From positions 1 to 64,000 of the forward strand of contig JAFGCX010000017.1 of NCBI GenBank assembly GCA_016932415.1: a stretch of DNA of 64,000 bases, written 5' to 3'. A program made the position numbers and the translations under genes. The DNA is from Candidatus Krumholzibacteriota bacterium. Lineage in GTDB: Bacteria > Krumholzibacteriota > Krumholzibacteriia > Krumholzibacteriales > Krumholzibacteriaceae. The notes under the pieces are model-generated. The model was not told where the DNA came from. It saw nothing but the letters and a program-made list of their open reading frames with translations, and searched no databases. Numbering within the stretch: the stretch's first letter is position 1; each line of letters starts with the position of its first letter. Below, one piece after another: positions 18,242 through 26,171 of this stretch.

Positions 18242-18277
18242 CGGCCGGGGTCAATCGAGTGATCCGGTCGTTTTTTT
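18242..18277 (+). terminator. Rho-independent terminator after glgC
   Basis: CGGCCGG (18242-18248) pairs with CCGGTCG (18264-18270), allowing one G-U pair, and is followed by seven T residues. The T-run lies inside the 3' end of the convergent gene at 18251-18778. Confidence 0.65.
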
Positions 18278-18778
18278 CATGCTTTTCCAGTCGAATGACC
18301 TGGCGAGCGCAAGCGCTTCTTTTTCGTCAAGGTCCTCAAAAGAGAGAACAAAAACGGAAGTCTCGGTCTCGGTCGGGTTGAGAAGGACGGTTATCCCTCC
18401 CGAGCGGTCTTTCTTGTCATAAATAATATGAACAGTGAATCCGTCGATCTCTTTCGTCTCCGCCTTCGCGTCGGAGGATTCGAACTTTGCCTCCCCGTGC
18501 TGTTGCATCGAAGCTGCCGCCGAGGCGGCGTTACCGATCATGATCATCGCGCTGATCTCGACTTTGTCCTTCTTGTAAATCCGCATCGCCTGGACCATTT
18601 TCATTCCCGGCATATCCATCGCCATCCCCTCGGGTTCTTCCCCTTTCCACCCCTTTATATCCTTGAGCTCCCCGTAGAGTTTTTCATGCTTTTCGGCTGA
18701 AGCGCCAGATGGTGACAGAACGACGGCAAGAAATAGTACAGATAGCAGAACAGGCAAACAGACCAGAGATTTTTTCAT
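18251..18778 (-). CDS. Secreted protein of unknown function, methionine-rich centre
   Basis: A 175-aa protein with an excellent GGAGGAAAG before its ATG and a clear signal peptide, MKKSLVCLPVLLSVLFLAVV, with cleavage near ASA. The mature part holds a Met-rich segment (GMAMDMPGMKMVQAM) and then a mixed alpha/beta domain (AETKEIDGFTVHIIYDKKD). I do not recognise the family. The methionines could bind metal such as copper, but no histidine cluster supports this and it is only a suggestion. It ends convergently with glgC. Confidence 0.75.
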   Translation of the reverse strand: MKKSLVCLPVLLSVLFLAVVLSPSGASAEKHEKLYGELKDIKGWKGEEPEGMAMDMPGMKMVQAMRIYKKDKVEISAMIMIGNAASAAASMQQHGEAKFESSDAKAETKEIDGFTVHIIYDKKDRSGGITVLLNPTETETSVFVLSFEDLDEKEALALARSFDWKSMKKTTGSLD

Positions 18779-18862
18779 TATCTTTCCTCCTTTTGGGGAA
18801 AATTAAGATCAACAATCAACAGTTACCGCCCCCTGATCAGTGGAACGGGGATAATATTTCCA

Positions 18863-19849
18863 TTAAAGCATTTGTTTCCTGATGCTTTCGATAAGGGGCT
18901 TCGACCCGACATATAACGCCGTGCGTTGGTGCGGGGTCTCAGGGATTATTTCAAGTATCTCCTTTCCGTTCTCATCGATTGCGCAACCACCTGCCTCTTT
19001 CGCGATGAAAGCTGCTACATTTGCTTCATAAAGAAGTCGAAGTTTTCCCCGGGGACGGTTTTTTGCCGGACTGGGGTGATTGACGATCGCTGGATACAAG
19101 AACATTCCGCCGTTAGAAAGAAGGCGGTGGAAATCACCGGCGAGCGAGCCCATATATCTGAAAGAATATTTAATCTCATTCTGCTCGATCCAGTTCCGGA
19201 TCTTATCAGAGAAGGTGCTGCGATTGGCGGAATTGAAAGACAGCTCCCAGCTTTTTTTATTTTCCGGGATAACAAGGCGCTCGGAATTGTCAGGAATGAC
19301 ATACGTCATCGTCTCGTCGAGATGAAACCGGAAGACTCCCGAGTCGGCAAGGGCAAGAGTGAAGACTCCATTGGGGATCAGAAAGATCCCGGCCGCGCGG
19401 AGTTCAGATCCTTTTCTGAGATGTCCGTCCTCGGGACCGCTCAAGTTTCTCTTCGCGACGGCGAACATAAAACCTACGGGGAGGTTATGCTTGATATTGC
19501 TCGATCCGTCAAGCGGGTCGTAATAGAAGAAATACCTGCCCCCATCCTCGTTAAGGAGCACCGGGTCGGCTTCTTCTTCCGTCACGGCGCAGATCACCTG
19601 GTTGGACCGCCGCAGATAATGCAGGACAATAGCGTTGGCAATATCGTCCATCTCCATAACAGACTCGCCGTGGACGTTTGTGATCCCTGCTTCGCCCATT
19701 ACATTTTTGAGAGAACCTGTCTGGTAGAAATACTGAATATATTTCGCCGCCGTCTGGACAGCTTCAAGGAGAACGAGAAAGTTATAACTTCTCTTGTGGT
19801 TTTCCTGGTGGTGAAGCATGAAGTCCATGAAGCTCTGTTCCAGTTTCAT
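18863..19849 (-). CDS. fbp: Fructose-1,6-bisphosphatase, class I
   Basis: A 328-aa protein. It hydrolyses fructose-1,6-bisphosphate to fructose-6-phosphate, the committed step of gluconeogenesis. The start is taken as ATG 19849 because GGAGAAGG precedes it. An upstream in-frame ATG at 19942 would add 31 residues without homology. The metal site is seen in DPLDGSSNI, with upstream acidic residues in CAVTEEEADP. The C-terminal active-site region is RLLYEANVAAFIAKEAGGCA, the counterpart of the family's LYE-P-A motif. The length is normal. Together with glgC and the PEP carboxykinase it points to active gluconeogenesis and glycogen storage. Confidence 0.96.
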   Translation of the reverse strand: MKLEQSFMDFMLHHQENHKRSYNFLVLLEAVQTAAKYIQYFYQTGSLKNVMGEAGITNVHGESVMEMDDIANAIVLHYLRRSNQVICAVTEEEADPVLLNEDGGRYFFYYDPLDGSSNIKHNLPVGFMFAVAKRNLSGPEDGHLRKGSELRAAGIFLIPNGVFTLALADSGVFRFHLDETMTYVIPDNSERLVIPENKKSWELSFNSANRSTFSDKIRNWIEQNEIKYSFRYMGSLAGDFHRLLSNGGMFLYPAIVNHPSPAKNRPRGKLRLLYEANVAAFIAKEAGGCAIDENGKEILEIIPETPHQRTALYVGSKPLIESIRKQML

Positions 19850-20027
19850 TTTATCCTTCTCCGGGGAGGAAGCCAGGAGATCGCGGCGGTATCGATCGCC
19901 GAGATCGTCTCCCAATTGTAATTGCCTTGCTCCGGCTATCAATTGTTTTTCATCGGACGAGAAAAGATTGTATCAGGTCCGGTAAAAGGTTTCAAGCCGG
20001 GGATTGATTGCTTGAGCAAAGCAATAA

Positions 20028-20056
20028 TTGACGCAATAAAACAATGCTGCCATAAT
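20028..20056 (+). promoter_or_regulatory. Sigma-70-type promoter in the fbp / lipoprotein intergenic region
   Basis: TTGACG (20028-20033), 17 bases, CATAAT (20051-20056). It faces the broken small ORF that follows. Transcription would begin near 20063, inside that ORF, so the ORF's first ATG would lie upstream of the RNA start. Confidence 0.45.
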
Positions 20057-20324
20057 GATGAATGTAAAACCCTTTTCGATCAGAGCCGATGGGGCGACTG
20101 AAGAACAGGTCTTTGATTTCCACTTCACCGGGCTTGGGTTTGCCTGAGGAGGCAATATCATAACCACGGGCAGTAGTTTCGCGGACATTTTTTTCTCCGC
20201 CTATACGATCACACTGACAACGCAGACCCTCGCCGAGCTCTGGGTATATACGATCAATCTTCCCGGGGAGACCGACGCCCTGGCCGATAGATGGGGAAGG
20301 ATCAAGAGTATCTACACTGAGTGA
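20055..20324 (+). pseudogene. Small ORF interrupted by one in-frame TGA; family unknown
   Basis: Reading from ATG 20055 gives 30 codons (MMNVKPFSIRADGATEEQVF and on), a TGA at 20145-20147, and then 58 further open codons in the same frame (GGNIITTGSSFADIFFSAYT and on) to a TGA at 20322. The second half looks protein-like, with alternating hydrophobic strands. A point mutation in a small gene is the simplest reading. Recoding of UGA as selenocysteine is possible in principle, but no convincing SECIS hairpin was seen just after it. No ribosome-binding site precedes the ATG. The rest of the 738-bp gap between fbp and the next gene (20325-20587) holds only AT-rich sequence that could carry a promoter. 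Confidence 0.3.
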
Positions 20325-20587
20325 AGATCAGTACTCCTATCTACAGACAGGCCCGGCAGAAAGTGTACCTAATAGTACAGTTGGCAGGTCTGATCTGCCC
20401 GGACCGGTTCAGCTTCCCGCTTAAAAAAGCATCATCTTGCCAGGCTTGATAAAGGCAACACGTTATATAAATGGCAATTACACCCGTTCCCGATTCTCCG
20501 GCCACCGGGGCACAGAGGTTGCTTTATCCTGCTTGTGACAGCGTAGTATAAATATAAATTTGCATGAATTCTGAAAGGAGACTAAAA

Positions 20588-21331
20588 ATGAGGATTCATC
20601 GACTGCAGGTCAGATCGATTCTGACATTCGCCATAATCCTGCTTTCCTCGGTCGCGATGATCGGGTGCAGCCAGGATTCGACTTCTACAGCCCCTGAAAG
20701 TTCGGATATAGAGCTTTCCAAGATCGCAGAAGACCCGTTCGAGCAGGTCCTGACCTCCACAGACGGGTACACTCCCGAGGATCCAGGTATGAGGATCGAC
20801 CGTCTTGCCGAGAAACTGGGCCTCGATGACGCGCAGAAGGAAGCGTTGCTGAGCGCCTATATCGAATTCAGGACAGCTGTAATAGAACTAAGAGACCTTG
20901 TCCGCGCCGGTGAGATCACTTTCGAAGAAGCGCGCGCCGAGGCTGTAATTCTTCGCGAAGCTTTTGAAGCGGAGCTTCAGCTTATCCTTACTCCAGAGCA
21001 GTATGATCTGCTTCAGGAGATGAGACGAGTCCGGGACCGGATCAGGGACAGGATTCACGCGACCGATAAATATGTGCGCTGGGAGATCTGGCTCACAGAG
21101 ATCGGTGCTGATTCCGCGCAGACCGCCGACGTCTATCTGGCTCTTGAGGCCCTTCATGAAGGGATCAGAGACCTGGTAGCCCAGGTCAAAGACGGCTTGA
21201 TCACAAAAGAAGAGGCTCTTCTTGCAGCTCAAGTCCTCAGGGATGAATTCGACGCGGCCCTGCAGGCAATACTGACACCGGAGCAGTATGATGCCCTTCT
21301 CGCTCTGCGTCCTGACAAGTGCAAGGTCTAG
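20588..21331 (+). CDS. Lipoprotein with a duplicated 'LTPEQYD' helical module
   Basis: A 247-aa protein starting at ATG 20588, chosen because GAAAGGAG lies 7 bases upstream; a start eight codons earlier would precede that site. A lipobox VAMIGC ends the signal peptide. The mature protein is almost wholly helical. Two modules are related: EITFEEARAEAVILREAFEA followed by LILTPEQYDLL, and LITKEEALLAAQVLRDEFDA followed by AILTPEQYDAL. LTPEQ is typical of the Spy/CpxP-type LTxxQ chaperone families, so a periplasmic chaperone or metal-sensing role is possible. A strong terminator follows at 21380. Confidence 0.8.
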   Translation: MRIHRLQVRSILTFAIILLSSVAMIGCSQDSTSTAPESSDIELSKIAEDPFEQVLTSTDGYTPEDPGMRIDRLAEKLGLDDAQKEALLSAYIEFRTAVIELRDLVRAGEITFEEARAEAVILREAFEAELQLILTPEQYDLLQEMRRVRDRIRDRIHATDKYVRWEIWLTEIGADSAQTADVYLALEALHEGIRDLVAQVKDGLITKEEALLAAQVLRDEFDAALQAILTPEQYDALLALRPDKCKV

Positions 21332-21379
21332 CTGGCGACTCCCATCGGGGAAGTGCCATTATTGAATGATATCGTGATG

Positions 21380-21407
21380 CCCCGGGGTACTGTTCCCGGG
21401 GTTTTTA
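21380..21407 (+). terminator. Rho-independent terminator after the LTPEQ lipoprotein
   Basis: CCCCGGG (21380-21386) and CCCGGGG (21395-21401) form a perfect 7-bp GC stem with an 8-base loop, followed by TTTTTATTT. Confidence 0.85.
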
Positions 21408-21479
21408 TTTCTATGCCGCGGCGAGAAGAAATGGATATTCCCAGGGTGGGCCAGATGTGGCCGGAAGAGGGAAGAATCG

Positions 21480-23318
21480 TTATAATCCTGGCTGGTAACC
21501 GGGTTTGATCATTTTTCTGCTCCGGGCAGAGAGGACCGTCTTCTTGAGACGGATCGATTTCGGAGTTATCTCGACCATTTCGTCGTCGCGGATGAAACTG
21601 ATAGCTTTTTCGATTGTTATAGGTTTGACCGGAGTCAGGATCACTGCGTCATCCTTTCCCGCCGCTCTCATATTGGACAGTTTCTTTTCCTTGGCGTGAT
21701 TGACATTGATATCGTTATCGCGGTTGTGCTCTCCGACGATCATTCCCTCGTATCCTGGGTCGCCCGGCCTGACGAAGAGTCTGCCACGCGCTTCAAGATT
21801 GAACAAAGCGTAAGCTACGGCCTTTCCAGGCCTGTCAGCGACGAGGGAGCCGGTGAAGCGCGTGGTGAAGTCTCCCCGGTACTCTTCGTATCCGGCGAAA
21901 TACGAATTCATCACGCCGGTCCCCTTCGTGTCGGTAAGAAACTCGTCACGGTATCCTATCAGGGCTCTCGACGGCGCCGAGAACTCGACCCTGACCCTGC
22001 CGCTACCGGAATGGACAAGGTCTGTCATCCTCGCTTTTCGCAGCGAAAGTTTCTCGGTCACGACGCCGAGATAATCCTGTTCGCAATCGACCAGAAGGCG
22101 TTCCACAGGTTCAAGGCGTTTTCCGTTTTCATATTTGTATATGACATGAGGACGCCCGACGCAGAATTCAAATCCTTCCCTTCTCATCGTTTCGATCAGT
22201 ATCGCCATCTGGAATTCCCCGCGTCCTTTCACTATGAAGCTGTCTGTCCCCCGGTCCTCTTCCATCCGGATCGCTACATTCATCAACGTCTCCCTGAAAA
22301 GGCGTTCGCGGATCTTCGGGGACTGGACGAAGCGGCCTTCCTGGCCGCTGAAAGGAGAGTTGTTGATCGTAAAACGCATCGAGATCGTAGGTTCGTCGAC
22401 CGTGATCCGCGGAAGGGCCTTGGGGTGTTCTCTCGTGCAGACAGTATCGCCTATCTTCACATTCTCGATACCGGCAAGGACGACGATATCGCCAGCATCT
22501 GCCGATTCGGCCGGCCTGTACGTCATCCCTTCGTACTTCTGGAGTTTTGTCACCTTGATAGGGATCTGCGCGCCGCTGGAATCAATACATACGAGCAACT
22601 GGTTAGAGCTTACCTTCCCGTTGATGATCTTTCCGACGGCGAGGCGGCCGAGGTAGTCGCTGTAGCCGAGATCGGATACGAGCATCTGGAACGGTTCTTC
22701 CGGGTCGAACGATGGAGAAGGGATCTTGTCGATGATAGTATCGAGCAGCTGGTGGATATTGTCTGTTTCTTCCTCAAGCGTCCTTTTGGCGATCCCATCG
22801 CGGCCGATAGCGTAAAAAACAGGGAAATCGATCTGGTCATCGCGGGCGCCGAGATCGATGAAGAGATCATATATCTCATTGAGGACGATCGCCGGCCGGG
22901 CGTCCTTACGGTCGATCTTGTTTATCACGACTATGATTTTGAGGTCAGCTTCGAGAGTTTTTTTGAGGACAAACCTTGTCTGCGGGAGAGGACCCTCTGA
23001 AGCATCAACGAGAAGAATGGCGCCGTCGACCATCGAGAGGGCTCTTTCTACTTCCGCCCCGAAATCAGAGTGCCCTGGAGTATCGAGGATATTGATCTTT
23101 ACCTTTTTCCAGGAAACGGAACAATTTTTGGCGGTTATCGTTATGCCTCGTTCGCGTTCAAGATCCATGCTGTCCATGATCCGTTCGTCCATCACCTGCT
23201 TCTCGTGAAGCAGCCCGCTCTGCCTGAAGATCGCGTCGACGAGCGTCGTCTTGCCGTGATCGACATGGGCGATAATTGCGATATTCCTGATATCCTTGTT
23301 TTCAACTTTCGAGCTCAT
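21480..23318 (-). CDS. typA: Ribosome-associated translational GTPase TypA/BipA
   Basis: A 612-aa protein, the usual TypA/BipA length. The G domain contains G1 AHVDHGKTT, G3 DTPGHSDFG, and G4 NKIDR. The second domain is followed by a C-terminal region with the family's GRGEFQMAILIETMRREG and YEGMIVGEHNRDNDINVN. It binds ribosomes and assists assembly and stress- or cold-related translation. A sigma-70-like promoter lies upstream at 23425-23452. A 434-codon open frame on the opposite strand is only a shadow of this gene. Confidence 0.97.
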   Translation of the reverse strand: MSSKVENKDIRNIAIIAHVDHGKTTLVDAIFRQSGLLHEKQVMDERIMDSMDLERERGITITAKNCSVSWKKVKINILDTPGHSDFGAEVERALSMVDGAILLVDASEGPLPQTRFVLKKTLEADLKIIVVINKIDRKDARPAIVLNEIYDLFIDLGARDDQIDFPVFYAIGRDGIAKRTLEEETDNIHQLLDTIIDKIPSPSFDPEEPFQMLVSDLGYSDYLGRLAVGKIINGKVSSNQLLVCIDSSGAQIPIKVTKLQKYEGMTYRPAESADAGDIVVLAGIENVKIGDTVCTREHPKALPRITVDEPTISMRFTINNSPFSGQEGRFVQSPKIRERLFRETLMNVAIRMEEDRGTDSFIVKGRGEFQMAILIETMRREGFEFCVGRPHVIYKYENGKRLEPVERLLVDCEQDYLGVVTEKLSLRKARMTDLVHSGSGRVRVEFSAPSRALIGYRDEFLTDTKGTGVMNSYFAGYEEYRGDFTTRFTGSLVADRPGKAVAYALFNLEARGRLFVRPGDPGYEGMIVGEHNRDNDINVNHAKEKKLSNMRAAGKDDAVILTPVKPITIEKAISFIRDDEMVEITPKSIRLKKTVLSARSRKMIKPGYQPGL

Positions 23319-23424
23319 GATATATTCCCGCGATCAAGTATTCCGCCACTGATACAGGGCAGTGCGCCGATCGGGCGATCCTGCCCTTCAGGCAGAGACC
23401 GGACGCGGCACCAAAGTGTGACAA

Positions 23425-23452
23425 AAGATAAGCTGTTGCGCGCGTTTGTCAA
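23425..23452 (-). promoter_or_regulatory. Sigma-70-type promoter for typA
   Basis: Reading on the minus strand, TTGACA (complement of 23447-23452), 16 bases, TATCTT (complement of 23425-23430). This is the only recognisable signal in the 322-bp gap between typA and the next plus-strand gene. Confidence 0.55.
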
Positions 23453-23640
23453 CAGAGAAGAGGCCGGTCGGATCTGTAAGCGATAAAATATTCCTTCAAT
23501 CGGTGAGATTTTGAGGATTTGGGCTTGAAAAAAGTCAGCAGGCCCGGTGATAATCTCTTCAGCCCGTGTCATTATCGGGTTTTGGCAGTCAGACAGTAAA
23601 GGGAAATCAATCAGATCGATCGATGGAAGAAGGTACAGTA

Positions 23641-25266
23641 ATGAAAGAAAAAAGAAGAAATCCTGCCGGGAATACAAAAGGCCTATTCGTTGTAACTTTT
23701 CTTCTTCTGATCGCGCAGATAGTGTTCTATGGATGCGGAGACAGCAGCGGACCATCAACGCCGGTTGATACGGTGATCGGTCCCGAAGGAGGGACTGTCA
23801 CTGATCCGGGAGGAGCGTCGGTGATCATCCCTGCCGGAGCGCTCGCCTCCGAAACCAGGATCACGGTCAACACGCTGCAGGAAAAAGGGGACCTGCCTGA
23901 AGAGAACCAGATCTTCCTACCGATGCTCGGAGGGGGCGAGTTCGGTCCCGACGGGACTGTTTTCGCCATCCCTGTCACGATGACAATTCCTGTCGATCCA
24001 CCCCTGCAGCCGACCGATAAAGTGACCGTCCTGTACTGGGATGACACCGAAGAAGGATGGAGCAGGCTCGAATCGATCGTCTCGGTCGCGCCGGACGGGA
24101 TGAGCGTGACTTTCGAGTCGACGCACTTCTCTATCTTTTCGGCCGTGACCGACGTCTTCGATGATTTTCATGAAAACTTCGGAGACGGATCTACAGCTGA
24201 AGCGGCCTTTACCGGTTATGTATCCTGGTTCAAGGCGAATGTGACCGATATCGGGCGAAAGGGCCTGTACAGGGAAGACTGCCACGAAGTCGTAGGGCTT
24301 CGGATAGGTCTTTCATACAGTGTTCACCATCTGCCCGATGGTCCAGTCTACGAAGGTATCCCCTATCATATGGAAGGAAGCTCGACAGCGATCGAGGTAG
24401 TCTTCTTCGTTGCGTATGAATTCGTGCAGGCGGGAGTACTCGACAAGAATTACAATCTCGAGATACATGTCTTTCTCGAATGCTGCCAGGCCGAAGTCGA
24501 GGTATCGGCCGATCCGTCGTCGATCGGGACGGGGCAGACGAGCCGTGTGACGGCGACGGTCGCCTGCGACGATGAGGCGATGCGGGGGTACGAGGTGACA
24601 TTCGAATCACTTGGAGGATTCGGCACTGTCAGTCCCGCGTCGGCTACGACTTCGTCCGGGGGCACCGCTTTTACGACATTCACCGCCGGAGATGACGAGG
24701 GAGTCGAGTCTGTCAGGGCTTCCACGACAAACTGCGGTGGAAGCGAATCGCCTGACGGGGCCGCGCAGATAGAAATAAACAACGACTGGAGCGGGGATCT
24801 CGACATCACCTTCGTCCATGATATAGGCGACGAGCCTCTTTTTACCTTCACAGACGATGTCTCGATATCGGTGAACCTGACGATCGAGGAAGGGGTCGTA
24901 ACTGGAACGGGCTCGGGAACTCACAATATATCCCTTTCGATCCACAACCGTTGCGGCGAAGAGGGGATGAGCGCTCCGGGATTTTCCGTTTTCGCCTCCG
25001 GCGTGGTATCGGGAGATATGATAGAGATGCAGATAGTGGCGATGAGCATGCCGGTATATTTCAATCTCCATTGCGTATGGGATACTGAAGAGGGGGATTT
25101 TCCGTACCCCGTTTACGGACTGCTCGAATCAGCGATCATAGCGCAGTATATATTCATAGAGGTGCCTTTTGAAGATGGAGGGACTGATTCGGGGTCAGGG
25201 ATAGACCCTTCCGGAGAAGATATCCCGATGGCGTACAGCTATTCCTTTTCGCTCAGCGGGTCATAA
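23641..25266 (+). CDS. Large lipoprotein with ZU5-like and Ig-like domains
   Basis: A 541-aa protein. ATG 23641 is chosen as start because GAAGG lies 9 bases before it. The lipobox is VFYGC, so the protein is lipid-anchored. The first domain (IGPEGGTVTDPGGASVIIPA and on to VTFESTHFSIFSAV) matches ZU5-like domains common in secreted bacterial proteins. A second part of roughly 150 residues is unknown. It is followed by a bacterial Ig-like repeat (CCQAEVEVSADPSSIGTGQT to FTTFTAGDDEGVESV) and a C-terminal beta-rich domain. A surface adhesin or structural role is likely; no enzyme motif was seen. It stands alone, convergent with the HDOD gene. Confidence 0.8.
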   Translation: MKEKRRNPAGNTKGLFVVTFLLLIAQIVFYGCGDSSGPSTPVDTVIGPEGGTVTDPGGASVIIPAGALASETRITVNTLQEKGDLPEENQIFLPMLGGGEFGPDGTVFAIPVTMTIPVDPPLQPTDKVTVLYWDDTEEGWSRLESIVSVAPDGMSVTFESTHFSIFSAVTDVFDDFHENFGDGSTAEAAFTGYVSWFKANVTDIGRKGLYREDCHEVVGLRIGLSYSVHHLPDGPVYEGIPYHMEGSSTAIEVVFFVAYEFVQAGVLDKNYNLEIHVFLECCQAEVEVSADPSSIGTGQTSRVTATVACDDEAMRGYEVTFESLGGFGTVSPASATTSSGGTAFTTFTAGDDEGVESVRASTTNCGGSESPDGAAQIEINNDWSGDLDITFVHDIGDEPLFTFTDDVSISVNLTIEEGVVTGTGSGTHNISLSIHNRCGEEGMSAPGFSVFASGVVSGDMIEMQIVAMSMPVYFNLHCVWDTEEGDFPYPVYGLLESAIIAQYIFIEVPFEDGGTDSGSGIDPSGEDIPMAYSYSFSLSGS

Positions 25267-25286
25267 CAGCGCGGCGGCTGATGATC

Positions 25287-26171
25287 CTAGCAGTTGCTGT
25301 CGTACAGGGCTTCAAGGTTGGCCAGTTTCTGCCGGATCTCCCAGAGTATTCCCTCAAGATCTGATTCGGCGATCCGGAGGATTTCCAGTTCACCGGCATA
25401 ATCTGCGTATGAGATCTCTTCGCCGAGGTCCATGAATGGCTGGATACCCACGTTCCAGAAATTGCAGATCCTGTCAGCCAGGGAGACGACAAGAGCATCG
25501 GGTCTGACCACATCCCCCTCTAGTGGGTCATGATGGAATCTTACAGATTCGGATATTATCTCCGGGATGCTCCATCTTTCCATGATTCGTTTTCCAAGAT
25601 CGGCGTGATCGATACCGGCGGCGGAGCGTTCCTCGTCGAGGGATATCGGGCCAAGGCCGGTCCGCCCTTTAAGAAAATCATCGATTATCAGCTTTCCGGC
25701 GTCATGGACGAGGCCGGCGATGAAAGCCTGTTCATCGTTGAATCCTGCCTCTCCGACCCTTTCGTTAAGGACCCTGCAAGCTGTCCCTACTCCCATCGAG
25801 TGGAGCCAGAAACCTTTTTCAGAATAAGGATATCCCTTGAAGTCCCTGCGGATCAATCCTTCGCTTGATACGGCGTAGACGATCTTCTTGACATTGTCCA
25901 GCCCTATCATGACGATCGCGTCGGTTATGGAGGTGATAGTGCCGGAGCGGCCGTAGAAACTGCTGTTGGCGAGCTTGAGAAGCCTGCTGACCAGCGCCTG
26001 GTCCTTCGAGAGCACCTTCTGGATATCCCTTCCCGATATCATCTCTTTTTTGGAAATATCAAGGAATTCCCCCACGATGTTCGAGAGGCTTGGCAGCCTG
26101 TCGATACGAGAGAGGGCTTCCCGCGGATCTTTCGTTGTTGTGGCCTGTTCTTCGACGTTGATTTCACTCAT
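25287..26171 (-). CDS. HDOD-domain signalling protein, last gene of the pilus operon
   Basis: A 294-aa protein. The start at ATG 26171 (MSEINVEEQATTT) overlaps the secretin stop codon, so translation is coupled; an earlier in-frame start at 26198 lies deep in the secretin gene. The HDOD domain covers roughly residues 15-220: LPSLSNIVGEFLDIS, LVSRLLKLANSSFYG, ITSITDAIVMIGLDNVKKI. The partial HD motif appears as GLVHDAGKLIIDD. HDOD proteins usually regulate type IV pilus motility, chemotaxis or cyclic-dinucleotide responses and often lack enzymatic activity. The tail holds a C-terminal helix. Being the last gene in a pilus/secretion operon supports a regulatory link to it. Confidence 0.9.
   Translation of the reverse strand: MSEINVEEQATTTKDPREALSRIDRLPSLSNIVGEFLDISKKEMISGRDIQKVLSKDQALVSRLLKLANSSFYGRSGTITSITDAIVMIGLDNVKKIVYAVSSEGLIRRDFKGYPYSEKGFWLHSMGVGTACRVLNERVGEAGFNDEQAFIAGLVHDAGKLIIDDFLKGRTGLGPISLDEERSAAGIDHADLGKRIMERWSIPEIISESVRFHHDPLEGDVVRPDALVVSLADRICNFWNVGIQPFMDLGEEISYADYAGELEILRIAESDLEGILWEIRQKLANLEALYDSNC

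Noticed and set aside
18926-19921. 331-codon open frame opposite fbp
   Set aside because: Shadow of the fructose bisphosphatase gene; no ribosome-binding site.
20141-20200. Selenocysteine insertion element after the in-frame TGA
   Set aside because: No clear stem-loop with the expected apical G-rich loop was found within the right distance; also no Sec-type protein is recognised.
21696-23000. Long (434-codon) open frame opposite typA
   Set aside because: It mirrors the conserved TypA frame; typA is unmistakable, and the opposite frame has no start signal and no recognisable domain.
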